A DNA stretch of 64,000 bases. It comes from Myxococcales bacterium (lineage in GTDB: Bacteria; Myxococcota_A; Polyangia; Polyangiales; Ga0077539). The DNA is taken from positions 62,001 through 126,000 of the forward strand of contig JAEUKI010000003.1 in the NCBI GenBank assembly GCA_016793325.1. Reading direction: 5' to 3'. Positions 51,375 to 59,606 of this stretch are shown piece by piece. Position 1 is the stretch's first letter, and the number at the start of each line of letters is the position of its first letter. The notes under the pieces are model-generated. The model had not been told where the DNA came from, ran no database searches, and was given only the letters and a program-made list of their open reading frames with translations. The position numbers and the translations under genes were made by a program.

Positions 51375-53519
51375 GTGAAATTGCTTCGCTCTTCGCTCGT
51401 AGGTCTCGCGGTCGTCAGCGCGTCGCTCGGCGCGTGTACGACGGACGCCAACTATTACTTCGGCGACACGGGTCGTCGCGACGGCAACGCGGACGCGTCG
51501 TTCGTCGACGGAGACCCTTTCGTCGACAGCGTGCTCCAGCCGTGCCCCGATGGGCAGCCGCGAACACCGGAGGGGCTCTGTCCGCCGCCGATGCGAACGG
51601 ACAGCGGCGTTGTTCCGACCGACGGCGGGACGATGGCGTGCAACAACGTGACGTTCGAGCACCGCGACGCCGCGGCGACGAGCGTGTGGGTGTCGGGGTC
51701 GTTCAACGGTTGGGGCGCGAACGTGATGGCGGGCGCGATCCCGCTCGAGCGCGGTGGTGACGGCGTGTGGCGCGTGCAGCGAACGCTCCCGCGCGGACGA
51801 CACACGTACAAGTTCATCGTCAACGGGACGATGTGGATCCCAGACCCCGCGAACACCAATCGCGAGGCTGACGGGTTCGGCTCGTTCAACTCGATCCTCG
51901 ATGTGTGCGGCGGCGCAGACGCGTGCGGAACGCCCGCGGAGTTCGACTGGCGCGACACGGTGATGTACTTCGCGATGGTCGATCGCTTCTTCGACTCGGA
52001 CGGTCGAGCGGACCCCGTTCCGAGCGCGACAGACGGCGACGCGCGCACGGGGCCGAGCGGCCAGTACGAAGGCGGCGACCTCGCGGGCGTGACGATGAAG
52101 ATCCCGTACCTCGCGGCGCTGGGCGTGACGTCCCTGTGGCTGAGCGCGCCGTACGAGAACCGCAACACGGCGGGCGCTGCGATCGATCCCGGCTCGGATC
52201 CGCGTCGATACTCAGCGTTTCACGGGTACTGGCCGTCGCCCGAAGACGTGGACTTCTCCAACCCTCGGATGCCCAACCCTCGGCCGCGCGTCGAGTCGCG
52301 CATCGGAACCGACGCGGACCTTCGCGCGATGATCGCCGCCGCGCACGGCGCGTCCTCCGCCAATGGCCACGGAATCAAGGTCCTTTTCGACTACGTGATG
52401 AAGCACGCGGACACCGAGAGCGGCTTGTATCGCGCGCACAACGACTGGTTCGCGCGCGACGGGGGAGGGCGCTTTCGCTTGTGCGGCCCCGACAACCTCT
52501 GGGACGACCCGTTTTGGGGAACGCGCTGCGCCTTCACCGACTACCTCGCCCCGTTCGACTACGAAAACGCCGCTGCGCGCGCGTGGTCGGTCAACGACGC
52601 CGTGTGGTGGGCGCGCGAGTACGGGATCGACGGCTATCGCTTGGACGCGATCAAGCACGTTCCGCTCGTGTGGTTGACGGACCTGCGACGACGCTTGAGC
52701 GCCGAGTTGACGAGCGCTCCGGGCGGCAGGTTCTACATGGTCGGAGAGACGTTTGCGTACGACAACCGCGAGCTTTTGCGCTCGTTCGTCAACCCGACCA
52801 CGATGCTCGACGGGCAGTTCGACTTTCCGTTCAAAGCCCGCGCGTGCGAGGCGATCTTCACGCCCGACGGCCGCATGGAAAACCTCGCGAACTGGATGGC
52901 GAGCAACGACAGCTTCTACGGACCGGGCTCGATCATGTCGACGTGGATCGGCAACCACGACATCCCTCGCGCGATTCACTTCGCGTCGCGGCAGATCGGC
53001 AACTGTCGCGAAGGATCTTCCCCCGGCAACGGATGGAACGCCGCTGCCTTCACCCAACCCGCCGACGCCGCTCCCTACGAGCGACTCGGCGTCTCGTTCG
53101 CGGTGATGATGACCAACCCCGGCATTCCGCTGATCTACTACGGCGACGAGATCGGCCTCGCGGGCGGCGGTGACCCCGACAACCGGCGCTCGATGCCGTG
53201 GACCGACGCGTCGCTCAACGCGCACCAACGCGCGTTGCGCGAGCGAGTCGCGCTGCTCGGTCGCATCCGCGGCCAAAATCCCGTGCTCGGCCGCGGTCGA
53301 CGCACGAGCATCTCCGCCGACCAAGACACGTGGGTCTATCGCATGGACGGCTGCGGCGCAGGCTTTCGCGCGGTGACCGTCGCGATCAACCGCGGCGACA
53401 GCGCGCGATCCGTGAACATCCCCGCGGGCACCTACACCGAGCTCATGAGCAACATGCCGTCGAGCGGCGGATCCGTCAGCGTCCCCGCCCGCAGCTGGCT
53501 CATCCTCCGCGCAAATTAG
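51375..53519 (+). CDS. Secreted alpha-amylase family enzyme (GH13) with glycogen-binding module
   Basis: Surface lipoprotein of 714 residues (signal ends SASLGAC). Residues 85-170 form a CBM48/AMPK-type module (VTFEHRDAAATSVWVSGSFNGWG, YKFIVNGTMWIPDP). The GH13 barrel follows: FAMVDRFFDSDG, VLFDYVMKHAD, DGYRLDAIKHV with the nucleophile Asp, YMVGETFAYD with the acid Glu, and WIGNHDIPR with the third Asp. IYYGDEIGLAGGGDPDNRRSM-like sequence closes the active-site region. It should act on starch or glycogen. GTG 51375 has GGAGGT six nt upstream. It is divergent from the kinase operon across 262 bp in which no clear regulatory element is seen. Confidence 0.92.
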   Translation: MKLLRSSLVGLAVVSASLGACTTDANYYFGDTGRRDGNADASFVDGDPFVDSVLQPCPDGQPRTPEGLCPPPMRTDSGVVPTDGGTMACNNVTFEHRDAAATSVWVSGSFNGWGANVMAGAIPLERGGDGVWRVQRTLPRGRHTYKFIVNGTMWIPDPANTNREADGFGSFNSILDVCGGADACGTPAEFDWRDTVMYFAMVDRFFDSDGRADPVPSATDGDARTGPSGQYEGGDLAGVTMKIPYLAALGVTSLWLSAPYENRNTAGAAIDPGSDPRRYSAFHGYWPSPEDVDFSNPRMPNPRPRVESRIGTDADLRAMIAAAHGASSANGHGIKVLFDYVMKHADTESGLYRAHNDWFARDGGGRFRLCGPDNLWDDPFWGTRCAFTDYLAPFDYENAAARAWSVNDAVWWAREYGIDGYRLDAIKHVPLVWLTDLRRRLSAELTSAPGGRFYMVGETFAYDNRELLRSFVNPTTMLDGQFDFPFKARACEAIFTPDGRMENLANWMASNDSFYGPGSIMSTWIGNHDIPRAIHFASRQIGNCREGSSPGNGWNAAAFTQPADAAPYERLGVSFAVMMTNPGIPLIYYGDEIGLAGGGDPDNRRSMPWTDASLNAHQRALRERVALLGRIRGQNPVLGRGRRTSISADQDTWVYRMDGCGAGFRAVTVAINRGDSARSVNIPAGTYTELMSNMPSSGGSVSVPARSWLILRAN

Positions 53520-53525
53520 GTAGCC

Positions 53526-53613
53526 CTAGGGGACGGTGCTCTGATCCTCACGTTTGCAATCCGCCGCACCCCCGCTGCGCGCGTTGCATATCGGACTCCG
53601 TGGGTGTCTGTCA
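53526..53613 (+). repeat. Palindromic-repeat family, half element (copy 4)
   Basis: Starts CCTAGGGGACGGTGCTCTGA seven bp after the amylase stop, continues CTCACGTTTGCAATCCGCC and ends near GGGTGTCTGTCA. The inner part between the two blocks differs from copies 1 and 2. There is no right arm, so it is a half element like that at 38238. Confidence 0.82.
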
Positions 53614-53737
53614 CGCCCCACCCTCTGCGCCCCGCCACTCTCTGCGCCTCCACCCCCTTGCGCCTCCCACGCGCTCCACGCTCCCGAACCCACTTCGCGC
53701 TCGCCACGCTCCGCCCGCTGCGCGCTTCGATCACTCG

Positions 53738-55540
53738 CTACACCACTTGGCCGACGAGCGTCACGGTGGACTCGGGCGTCACGGTCGCCGCGCGCGTCGC
53801 GTCGATGAGCTCGGCCCACGTATTCGAGTCCGCCGCCGTCCCCGACGCGCTCGCGATCACTTCGAGCGCGTCGCGCAGCTCCGCCGCGCTCGGCCTGTCG
53901 CTCGCTGACTTCGCGAGACACCGCTGCACCAGCTCGGTCAGCGCCGTCGGAACGGACTTCACGTGCACGTCGAGCCGCGCGGGCTCCGCCATCGCGTGCG
54001 CCGCGAACACGTCGCCCACCGTCGTCGCGTCGAACGGCGTACGCCCCGCGACGCACACGTACAACACGAGCGCGAGCGCGTAGACGTCCGCGCGATTGTT
54101 CACCTGCGCGGGGTCGACGATCTGCTCGGGAGCCATGTACCTCGGCGTCCCGAGCAGCACGCCCGAGCGCGTCTGGTTGGTCGCGATCGTGTCTTGTGAC
54201 TCGGCCACGTTGTGAACGCGCGCGATCCCGAAGTCGAGCACCTTCACGCCGGGCTCTGCGCGCGTCAGCATGATGTTCTCGGGCTTGATGTCCCGGTGAA
54301 CGATGTTCGCTGCGTGCGCCGCTGCGAGCGCGTCGGCCACGAGCGCGATCAATCGAACCGCGATCGTCCAGAGCATCGGCCCGCGTCGATCGATCACAGA
54401 CGCGAGCGTCACGCCGTCGATCAACTCGAGGATCTGATAGAAGCGGCCGTCGTCGGACACGTCCACCGCGAGGCTCTTGACGATCGCCGGGTGGGTGACG
54501 CGCGATGTCGCCTCGGCCTCGCGTAGAAATCGCTGCAGCTCTTCGAGCTCTTGCGCGCTCGCCGCCTGCATCACCTTCACCGCGACGCGCTGGCCGCTCA
54601 CGCGGTCGAGACCGAGGTAGACCGCGCCCATTCCGCCCCGGCCCAACAGCGACAAAATGACGACGCGCCCTCCGAGCACCGAGCCCTCGGGCAGCTCTCG
54701 CTCGTCGCTCTCTTTCGCGAGCCGCGCGAGCGCGCGCGACAGCTCCCGAGATCGCTCTTGAACGCGCTCGGCGAGCTGCGCGTTGAGCGCCTGCACTTCG
54801 CTCGCGCGCGCGACGATCTCGCGCACCTGCTCGTCGACCCGCTGCTCGAGCTGCGCGTTGAGCGTGCGCAGCTCCGTCGCCTGTCGGTCGAGCAGGGCTT
54901 TGTGCTTCTCGATCGTGTTGCGATCCTCGAACTCGCGTCGCGTCGCGAGCACCGTGGTTCGGGCGAGGGCGTACGCGATCGCCGAGACCGTGAGCACGCC
55001 GAGGTACACCGACGAGAGTCCCGCGGCGCTGCGTTGCGTGAACCTCGCGCCGACGAGCACGATCGCCGTGCCGATCACGTATCCGATCGCCGCGCCCTTC
55101 GGAGACGTTCGCAAGATGAACGCCGTCGCGAGCGCGCCCATCACGTACGCGTGCGCGCTGCTCGACAACCATTGATCAACGACCGTCGTCGCGGCGGCGA
55201 ACACGAGATAGATCCCGAGCACAAGGTCGCCGACGTGGAAGTCGACCGCGCGTGGCTCGAGGAGTCTTCGCGAGCCGCCTCGCCACACGACGAGGGCCAG
55301 CGCAAACGCGACCGGCAACGTCGATGTGTTCACCAGCCACAGTCCGCGCTGCCACTGTTGCTCGGCCGGGGGAAGCGCGGCGTTCGGCGTTCGGAGCGCG
55401 ACGCTGTGCGCGAGGTGAACGATCACCATCACCGGCAAGAAGATCCGGAGCCGCCGCACGTTGATCCGCGCGAGCTCGTGCTCGACGGACGGCTCGCTCG
55501 CATCGGTCGTCGATTGACTCGCTTCGCCGTCGGAAGGCAC
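53738..55540 (-). CDS. Ser/Thr kinase with N-terminal six-helix membrane domain
   Basis: A 600-residue kinase with reversed topology: about six membrane helices occupy residues 35-205 (for example FLPVMVIVHLAHSVAL, LVLGIYLVFAAATTVVDQWL, GVLTVSAIAYALAR), then a coiled coil to about 305 (KALLDRQATELRTLNAQLEQ, VQALNAQLAERVQERSRELS), then the kinase domain. Kinase motifs: GRGGMGAVYLG, AVKVMQ, HRDIKPENIML, DFGIARV and GTPRYMAPEQ are complete. The membrane part may sense a membrane or small hydrophobic signal and transmit through the coiled coil, like sensor histidine kinases. GTG 55540 is the start. Confidence 0.92.
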   Translation of the reverse strand: MPSDGEASQSTTDASEPSVEHELARINVRRLRIFLPVMVIVHLAHSVALRTPNAALPPAEQQWQRGLWLVNTSTLPVAFALALVVWRGGSRRLLEPRAVDFHVGDLVLGIYLVFAAATTVVDQWLSSSAHAYVMGALATAFILRTSPKGAAIGYVIGTAIVLVGARFTQRSAAGLSSVYLGVLTVSAIAYALARTTVLATRREFEDRNTIEKHKALLDRQATELRTLNAQLEQRVDEQVREIVARASEVQALNAQLAERVQERSRELSRALARLAKESDERELPEGSVLGGRVVILSLLGRGGMGAVYLGLDRVSGQRVAVKVMQAASAQELEELQRFLREAEATSRVTHPAIVKSLAVDVSDDGRFYQILELIDGVTLASVIDRRGPMLWTIAVRLIALVADALAAAHAANIVHRDIKPENIMLTRAEPGVKVLDFGIARVHNVAESQDTIATNQTRSGVLLGTPRYMAPEQIVDPAQVNNRADVYALALVLYVCVAGRTPFDATTVGDVFAAHAMAEPARLDVHVKSVPTALTELVQRCLAKSASDRPSAAELRDALEVIASASGTAADSNTWAELIDATRAATVTPESTVTLVGQVV

Positions 55541-55667
55541 GCCGAGACTCTACGCGAATCGATCCGCGTTGTGCGCCAACGATCACGCTTCGACGAACCC
55601 TGCGCGCCGCGTCGTCGCGTGCGTGAGCGGTCACCGCCCGCGCGAGCGTACGAATGGCACAGTCGAT

Positions 55668-57260
55668 TTACAGGTCAGTTGATTTGTTGGGCCGTGGAGG
55701 GCCCACGAGGTTCTCGAGCAGCCGGCCGCGCCTCCCGCCTCCGTCGAGCCCGACGCGTGGGCGTCGACCCGCGTCGAGAAGTCGCATTGGAAACCCACCA
55801 TCGATCAGCCAACCACGTCGTCCACCTTCGGGGCGCGACGCGTCGATCGCGCGGTCGGGCCTCGTCGGTGACGGGACATCGGGCTCGACAGCGACCCCGC
55901 TGTCCACGCGTTGAACGTCCATCGCGCTGCGCACATCGCTCGCATCGCTCGCACCGCTCGCGGTCGATCTCGGCGCTTCGCGCGCTCTTGGTCGAGGCCG
56001 GCTCTGCGCGTCGAGCGGCGATCGCGCGTCTTCGTCGCGCGCGTCGGTGATCGCTGGCTCGGTCGCGTCCGCGAGAACAGTGAGCGTCGGCGTCGGTGGC
56101 TCCGGACCGGACGTCGTGGCCGTCGCGCGAACGATCACGAGCGTCGCGCCCACGCCGACCAACACAGCGGCGACGATCGTGAGCGCGGTCACCGCGCGCT
56201 TCGGCTCGAGCTTCGGTTCGGCCGGCGGTTCGATTCGTTCGGTCGGCGTTCGAACGACCGGCGGTTTCGGGATCGGCGCGAGTGCTTGCGCGCGATCGGT
56301 CGGCGCGATCGGCTGAGCGACCGGCGATCCAGCGGCGGGCAGCGTGGATGCGAGCGCGAGCTCGTGCGCCGCGCGCCGCGAGGTCAGCGCGCAAAATGGC
56401 TCGAGCGCGTCGGCCATCGCGGCTGCCGTCGCGAAGCGCTGTTCGGGGGCTCGGTCCATCGCACGTCGAATCACGTCGACGAGCCCGGCGGGCAGGTCGG
56501 TTCTGAACTTCGACACGAGCGGCGTCTCGTCCGTGAGGATCGCGGACAAGAGCGCGTTGTAGTTCGCCGCGTCGAAAGGCAACTCGCCCGTCAGCCCTTG
56601 AAAGAGCACGACGCCCATCGAGTAGAGGTCGCTCGTCGCGTCGAGGTTCTCGGCGCCGCGCGCTTGCTCGGGGGCCATGAAATACGGTGTTCCGAGCACG
56701 GTGCCGACGCGCGTGAGCTTCTTGTTGGGGCCGGGCGCGCCGTCGAGCGAGCGCTCGAGCTTCGAGATCCCGAAGTCGAGGATCTTGACGGTGACCGTCG
56801 CGCCGCGTCGCGCGATGAAGATGTTCGCTGGCTTGATGTCGCGGTGAACGATCCCCGCGCCGTGCGCGACCCCGAGCGCGCGGAGCGCGTCACGAACGTG
56901 CGCGCAGAGCGCACCGTCGGTGAGCGAGCCGCCGTCGATCGCGTCTTCGAGCGACTCGCCTTCGAGCAGCTCCATCACCAAGAACGCGCCTTCTTCGTCC
57001 ATCCCCGCGTCGAGGACCTCGACGATTCCCGGGTGATCGAGCGCGCCGGCGATGCGCGACTCGCGGATGAATCGCTCGACAACCTCGCCGTCCCGCGCGT
57101 ACTGCGGAAGCAATCGCTTCACCGCGCACTTGCGACCGGTGACGGTGTGCTCGCAGCGATAGACCGCGCCCATCCCGCCCTGTCCGAGCGTCGATAGAAC
57201 GCGATAGCGACCAGCGATCACAACTGGGGGCGCGTCGCTCGGCGGGTCGGCAGAGGTCAC
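55668..57260 (-). CDS. Ser/Thr protein kinase with exported Pro/Arg/Asp-rich tail
   Basis: A kinase of about 530 residues. Motifs GQGGMGAVYRCEH, CAVKRLLPQ, HRDIKPANIFI, DFGISKL and GTPYFMAPEQAR are complete. A Pro-rich linker leads to one transmembrane helix (TALTIVAAVLVGVGATLVIV, around residue 380), and the outer tail of about 130 residues is low in complexity. GTG 57260 is preferred over the TTG at 57296 because the kinase fold starts about 15 residues later. It lies upstream of the gene at 53738-55540 on the same strand, but 127 bp apart. Confidence 0.9.
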   Translation of the reverse strand: MTSADPPSDAPPVVIAGRYRVLSTLGQGGMGAVYRCEHTVTGRKCAVKRLLPQYARDGEVVERFIRESRIAGALDHPGIVEVLDAGMDEEGAFLVMELLEGESLEDAIDGGSLTDGALCAHVRDALRALGVAHGAGIVHRDIKPANIFIARRGATVTVKILDFGISKLERSLDGAPGPNKKLTRVGTVLGTPYFMAPEQARGAENLDATSDLYSMGVVLFQGLTGELPFDAANYNALLSAILTDETPLVSKFRTDLPAGLVDVIRRAMDRAPEQRFATAAAMADALEPFCALTSRRAAHELALASTLPAAGSPVAQPIAPTDRAQALAPIPKPPVVRTPTERIEPPAEPKLEPKRAVTALTIVAAVLVGVGATLVIVRATATTSGPEPPTPTLTVLADATEPAITDARDEDARSPLDAQSRPRPRAREAPRSTASGASDASDVRSAMDVQRVDSGVAVEPDVPSPTRPDRAIDASRPEGGRRGWLIDGGFPMRLLDAGRRPRVGLDGGGRRGRLLENLVGPPRPNKSTDL

Positions 57261-57351
57261 CGTGGCCGAAGTACACCACGTCGCGCGACCGTCCAAGCAC
57301 GGATGCGCACGGGGATCTGCCAGGGTCGTCCGCGCGCGATCACGGGCTGTC

Positions 57352-58131
57352 TCACAGCGTTCGCGCCGCGGCGAGCTCGAACGGTCCGACGCGCGTGCGG
57401 TGGATCACCGTCGCGATGGCTCCACAACCCGCGCTCGCGCCGAGCCCGTCTGCGATCGACCGCATGAACGTCCCGGAGCTGCACTCGACGGCGATTCGCA
57501 GCACCAACAGCGCGCGATCGGCGATCGTCGGCTCGATCGCTCGCCACGCGTCATCGAGCTCGCGCTGCCGAAAGTCGCCGCGCACCGACGCGATGTCCGC
57601 TCGGGCTCGAGCGACGACGTTCGCGCCCGTTGTGGCTCGTCGTTGAATCACATCGGCTGCGCGCACGGTGCGCTCGCGCGCGGGCCAGCCTCCCGCGGGA
57701 ACCTCACCTCGTCGCGCCCAATAGAACGCAGGCCGCCCCTGGATTCGCACGGACGAATACGGCGGGTAGCTCTGCGACCGGGTGCCGACGATCGTCGCGA
57801 GGGCCTCTTCGAGCGCGCCTTCATCGAGCGCCCGATCGCTCAGCGCGGGAAGACCCAACAAATCAAAGGTGTCCGTGCGGACGCCGAACGTGACCTCGAT
57901 CTCGTAGCGTTTGTCCAAGTGGTTGAAAGTATGGGCGCGCTTGTTGGCCTCGTCGACGAGCAAGACGAGCAGCCCCGTCGCGAGCGGATCGAGTCGCCCT
58001 GCGTACCCGATGCGGCGGCCTTCGAGCGACGGATCGAGCTCGCGCAGTCGAGCGATCGCTTGCACGGGGGACATCCCGCGAGGCTTGTCCACGAGCACGA
58101 CGTCCGACGAATCGAGAGGCGGGTCTGTCAT
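57352..58131 (-). CDS. truB: tRNA pseudouridine-55 synthase
   Basis: Forms pseudouridine 55 in the T-loop of tRNAs. The 259-residue protein has DVVLVDKPRGMSPVQAI, GYAGRLDPLATGLLVLL with the catalytic Asp48, KRYEIEVTFGVRTDTFD, QSYPPYSSVRIQGRPAFYWAR and CSSGTFMRSIADGLG, all typical for TruB. It lacks a C-terminal PUA domain, as seen in shorter bacterial TruB proteins. ATG 58131 is chosen; the frame is open to 58317 without homology. Confidence 0.95.
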   Translation of the reverse strand: MTDPPLDSSDVVLVDKPRGMSPVQAIARLRELDPSLEGRRIGYAGRLDPLATGLLVLLVDEANKRAHTFNHLDKRYEIEVTFGVRTDTFDLLGLPALSDRALDEGALEEALATIVGTRSQSYPPYSSVRIQGRPAFYWARRGEVPAGGWPARERTVRAADVIQRRATTGANVVARARADIASVRGDFRQRELDDAWRAIEPTIADRALLVLRIAVECSSGTFMRSIADGLGASAGCGAIATVIHRTRVGPFELAAARTL

Positions 58132-58393
58132 CGTCAAAGGAGATTGCAGCGCGGGAGGCGTGGCGTCGACGGCCAGCGTGTTACGGGCGAGGCAATCGCG
58201 AAGGAGGCGAGCGACGCCAATCGCGTCTTTCGCCCGCGATTGGGCGACGCGTGTCTCGCACACGGCTGCGCGACGCTCGTCTTGCTCGCGATTGCGCCCC
58301 ACTCGTTTCCCACGCAATTGGCCGGCGCTCGTCTCCCCCGCGGTTGCACGGCGCTTCGATCGCGTTCGCCCGTCCGCTGCGTCGCGCTCGCCA

Positions 58394-59068
58394 TCACCGC
58401 TGCATCATCGCCATCTCTTGCCCCTCGGGGTGCGCGCTCGAAACGATCGCGTCGAACGATGCGCCCACGTTTTCAACAGCGCTCTCCGCCCCGAGCAGCT
58501 CGAACGCGAAGGTCGCGCTCCGCCCCTCGATCCACACCGACCGCATTTGGATCGCCGTCGCTGGCGTGGTGATGGGTACGTGCTCGATCGCGCGAACGAG
58601 GGTTCCCCGGGCCGTCGCGGACACGGTGCGAAGGCCCGCTGTCTGGCGAATGCCCGCGTAGCCGCTCGCTTGCTCGGGCAACGGAGCGCCATTTGCCTGC
58701 GTAAATTGCCGGTAGAAGTCGGACAGCTCCGCGAATCCCGTTCGGCGCGCGGGCAGACATCGCACGAGCACCCACGGTCCGCTGTCACCGTCGCGCGCGG
58801 CGAGCTTCATCGCGATCGCGTTGGTCTGCTCTTGCCGCCACTCGCTGGACACGCTCACCACGAGCGACTCGTTGCCGCAACGAACACTACGAAGGAGGGC
58901 CCACCGCGCGCGGTGTTCGCCTGCGGACGACGGGACTGGATCTCTCCGCTGGGCTGTTGCCGGCGGCGGTTCGGCAGGCGCGGTTTGTGATTCGCCTCGT
59001 CGGCACGCTGCGGTCCAACACACGAGCGCGAGCAGCGGCACGGTCCATCGATTCACGATCGCGTGCAT
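58394..59068 (-). CDS. Lipoprotein of unknown function
   Basis: A 224-residue lipoprotein (VPLLALVCWTAAC). The mature part has two similar alpha/beta stretches (ESLVVSVSSEWRQEQTNAIAM and AIQMRSVWIEGRSATFAFEL) and four Cys or Met-rich spots but no known motif. On its own strand it follows the tRNA-like elements at 59264-59532, about 200 bp downstream. No other neighbour gives a clue. Confidence 0.7.
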   Translation of the reverse strand: MHAIVNRWTVPLLALVCWTAACRRGESQTAPAEPPPATAQRRDPVPSSAGEHRARWALLRSVRCGNESLVVSVSSEWRQEQTNAIAMKLAARDGDSGPWVLVRCLPARRTGFAELSDFYRQFTQANGAPLPEQASGYAGIRQTAGLRTVSATARGTLVRAIEHVPITTPATAIQMRSVWIEGRSATFAFELLGAESAVENVGASFDAIVSSAHPEGQEMAMMQR

Positions 59069-59263
59069 AGCGCGATGCCATCACCGCGGTCCAACGACCG
59101 TCGCGCACCGCGCGAAGCCGCGGAAGCAGGAGCTGCGTCTTCGCAGCGACGCCGCGGCGCCCGCGCGGAGAAACAGTCGCGGAGAAATAATTGCGACGCC
59201 GGAGAATGACCCTCTCCAGCGCCGCGGTTTGCCGCCCTCGTGTGAGTCACCCGCACATTTGAA

Positions 59264-59372
59264 GACGAGCATTCAGCCCTGAGACCGTCCGTGTCCTGCG
59301 ATTAGACGACCAACCCGTGAAGTGGGTCGGGCCCGAATTGAACGGGCATCCGGCGGTAACACGATGCTCGCC
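59264..59372 (-). ncRNA. tRNA-like cloverleaf element B (permuted order)
   Basis: No protein gene fits here. On the minus strand a T-arm (59347-59331; 5 bp, loop TTCAATT) is followed by a 7-nt strand CCGACCC, a 7-nt linker ACTTCAC, then GGGTTGG, which pairs with CCGACCC (one G-U), then TC and a D-arm-like hairpin (59307-59293, GTC/GAC with a 9-nt loop). The flanks pair twice more: 59284-59289 with 59352-59357 (one mismatch) and 59264-59272 with 59364-59372 (9 bp). The parts match a tRNA whose 3' half precedes its 5' half. The anticodon cannot be assigned. The reverse strand folds equally well, but only the minus strand has T-loop bases. Confidence 0.5.
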
Positions 59373-59399
59373 GGTCGATCGGATGAGCGACGGCGCATA

Positions 59400-59532
59400 C
59401 TCAGACTGGAGCGAGAATCTGAGCGTTTTTGGTCACTCCGACGCCGCCTCTTCCAGTGTTGGGCTACTCCCTCGTCGAGTGAGGGAGACAGGATTCGAAC
59501 CTGTACTGACACGTCGAAGTCATCAGTCTGAG
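59400..59532 (-). ncRNA. tRNA-like cloverleaf element A (permuted order)
   Basis: Same topology as element B with different stem sequences. On the minus strand: T-arm 59504-59488 (ACAGG/CCTGT, loop TTCGAAT), strand CTCCCTC, linker ACTCGAC, then its perfect complement GAGGGAG, TA, and a D-arm-like hairpin (59464-59446, GCC/GGC, 13-nt loop with a GG). A 10-bp helix joins 59435-59444 to 59511-59520 (two G-U), and a perfect 9-bp helix joins 59400-59408 to 59524-59532. The strand at 59511-59520 could instead pair with a second copy of ACTCCGACGC at 59550-59559, which suggests an alternative fold. An ordinary tRNA could not be built because no 5' acceptor strand lies upstream. Confidence 0.5.
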
Positions 59533-59606
59533 CTTGAGTCTCAGTCTGTACTCCGACGCGCTTCGTAGCCTCGCCATCGCGCGCGGGCAACCCCCCCATT
59601 CGTGAA

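Larger units (their letters stand above)
59069..59606. other. Intergenic stretch holding the tRNA-like elements
   Basis: A 538-bp gap between two minus-strand genes. It contains the two cloverleaf elements (59264-59372 and 59400-59532). At 59160-59205 three GGAGAA motifs recur at about 14- to 19-bp spacing, a possible protein-binding site. No convincing coding region: the plus-strand frame 59317-59568 is a by-product of tRNA-like sequence. Confidence 0.6.

Noticed and set aside
58132..58393. Small gene or repeat between truB and the lipoprotein gene
   Set aside because: Only weakly similar GATTG-type words and antisense-like open frames are seen; nothing supportable.
59317..59568. Small plus-strand ORF of 83 codons
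   Set aside because: The translation is the usual by-product of tRNA-like sequence and the region is explained by structured RNA.
59481..59575. Ordinary class II tRNA (Leu, Ser or selenocysteine) on the minus strand
   Set aside because: The T-arm and a stem-loop at 59528-59544 fit loosely, but no 5' acceptor strand complements CTCCCTC upstream, U33 is missing in the best anticodon stem, and a much better partner lies downstream.
59273..59599. tmRNA (ssrA), including a permuted form
   Set aside because: No tag reading frame, no acceptor G-U pair at the alanine position and no tmRNA D-loop sequence; two separate units are present instead of one.
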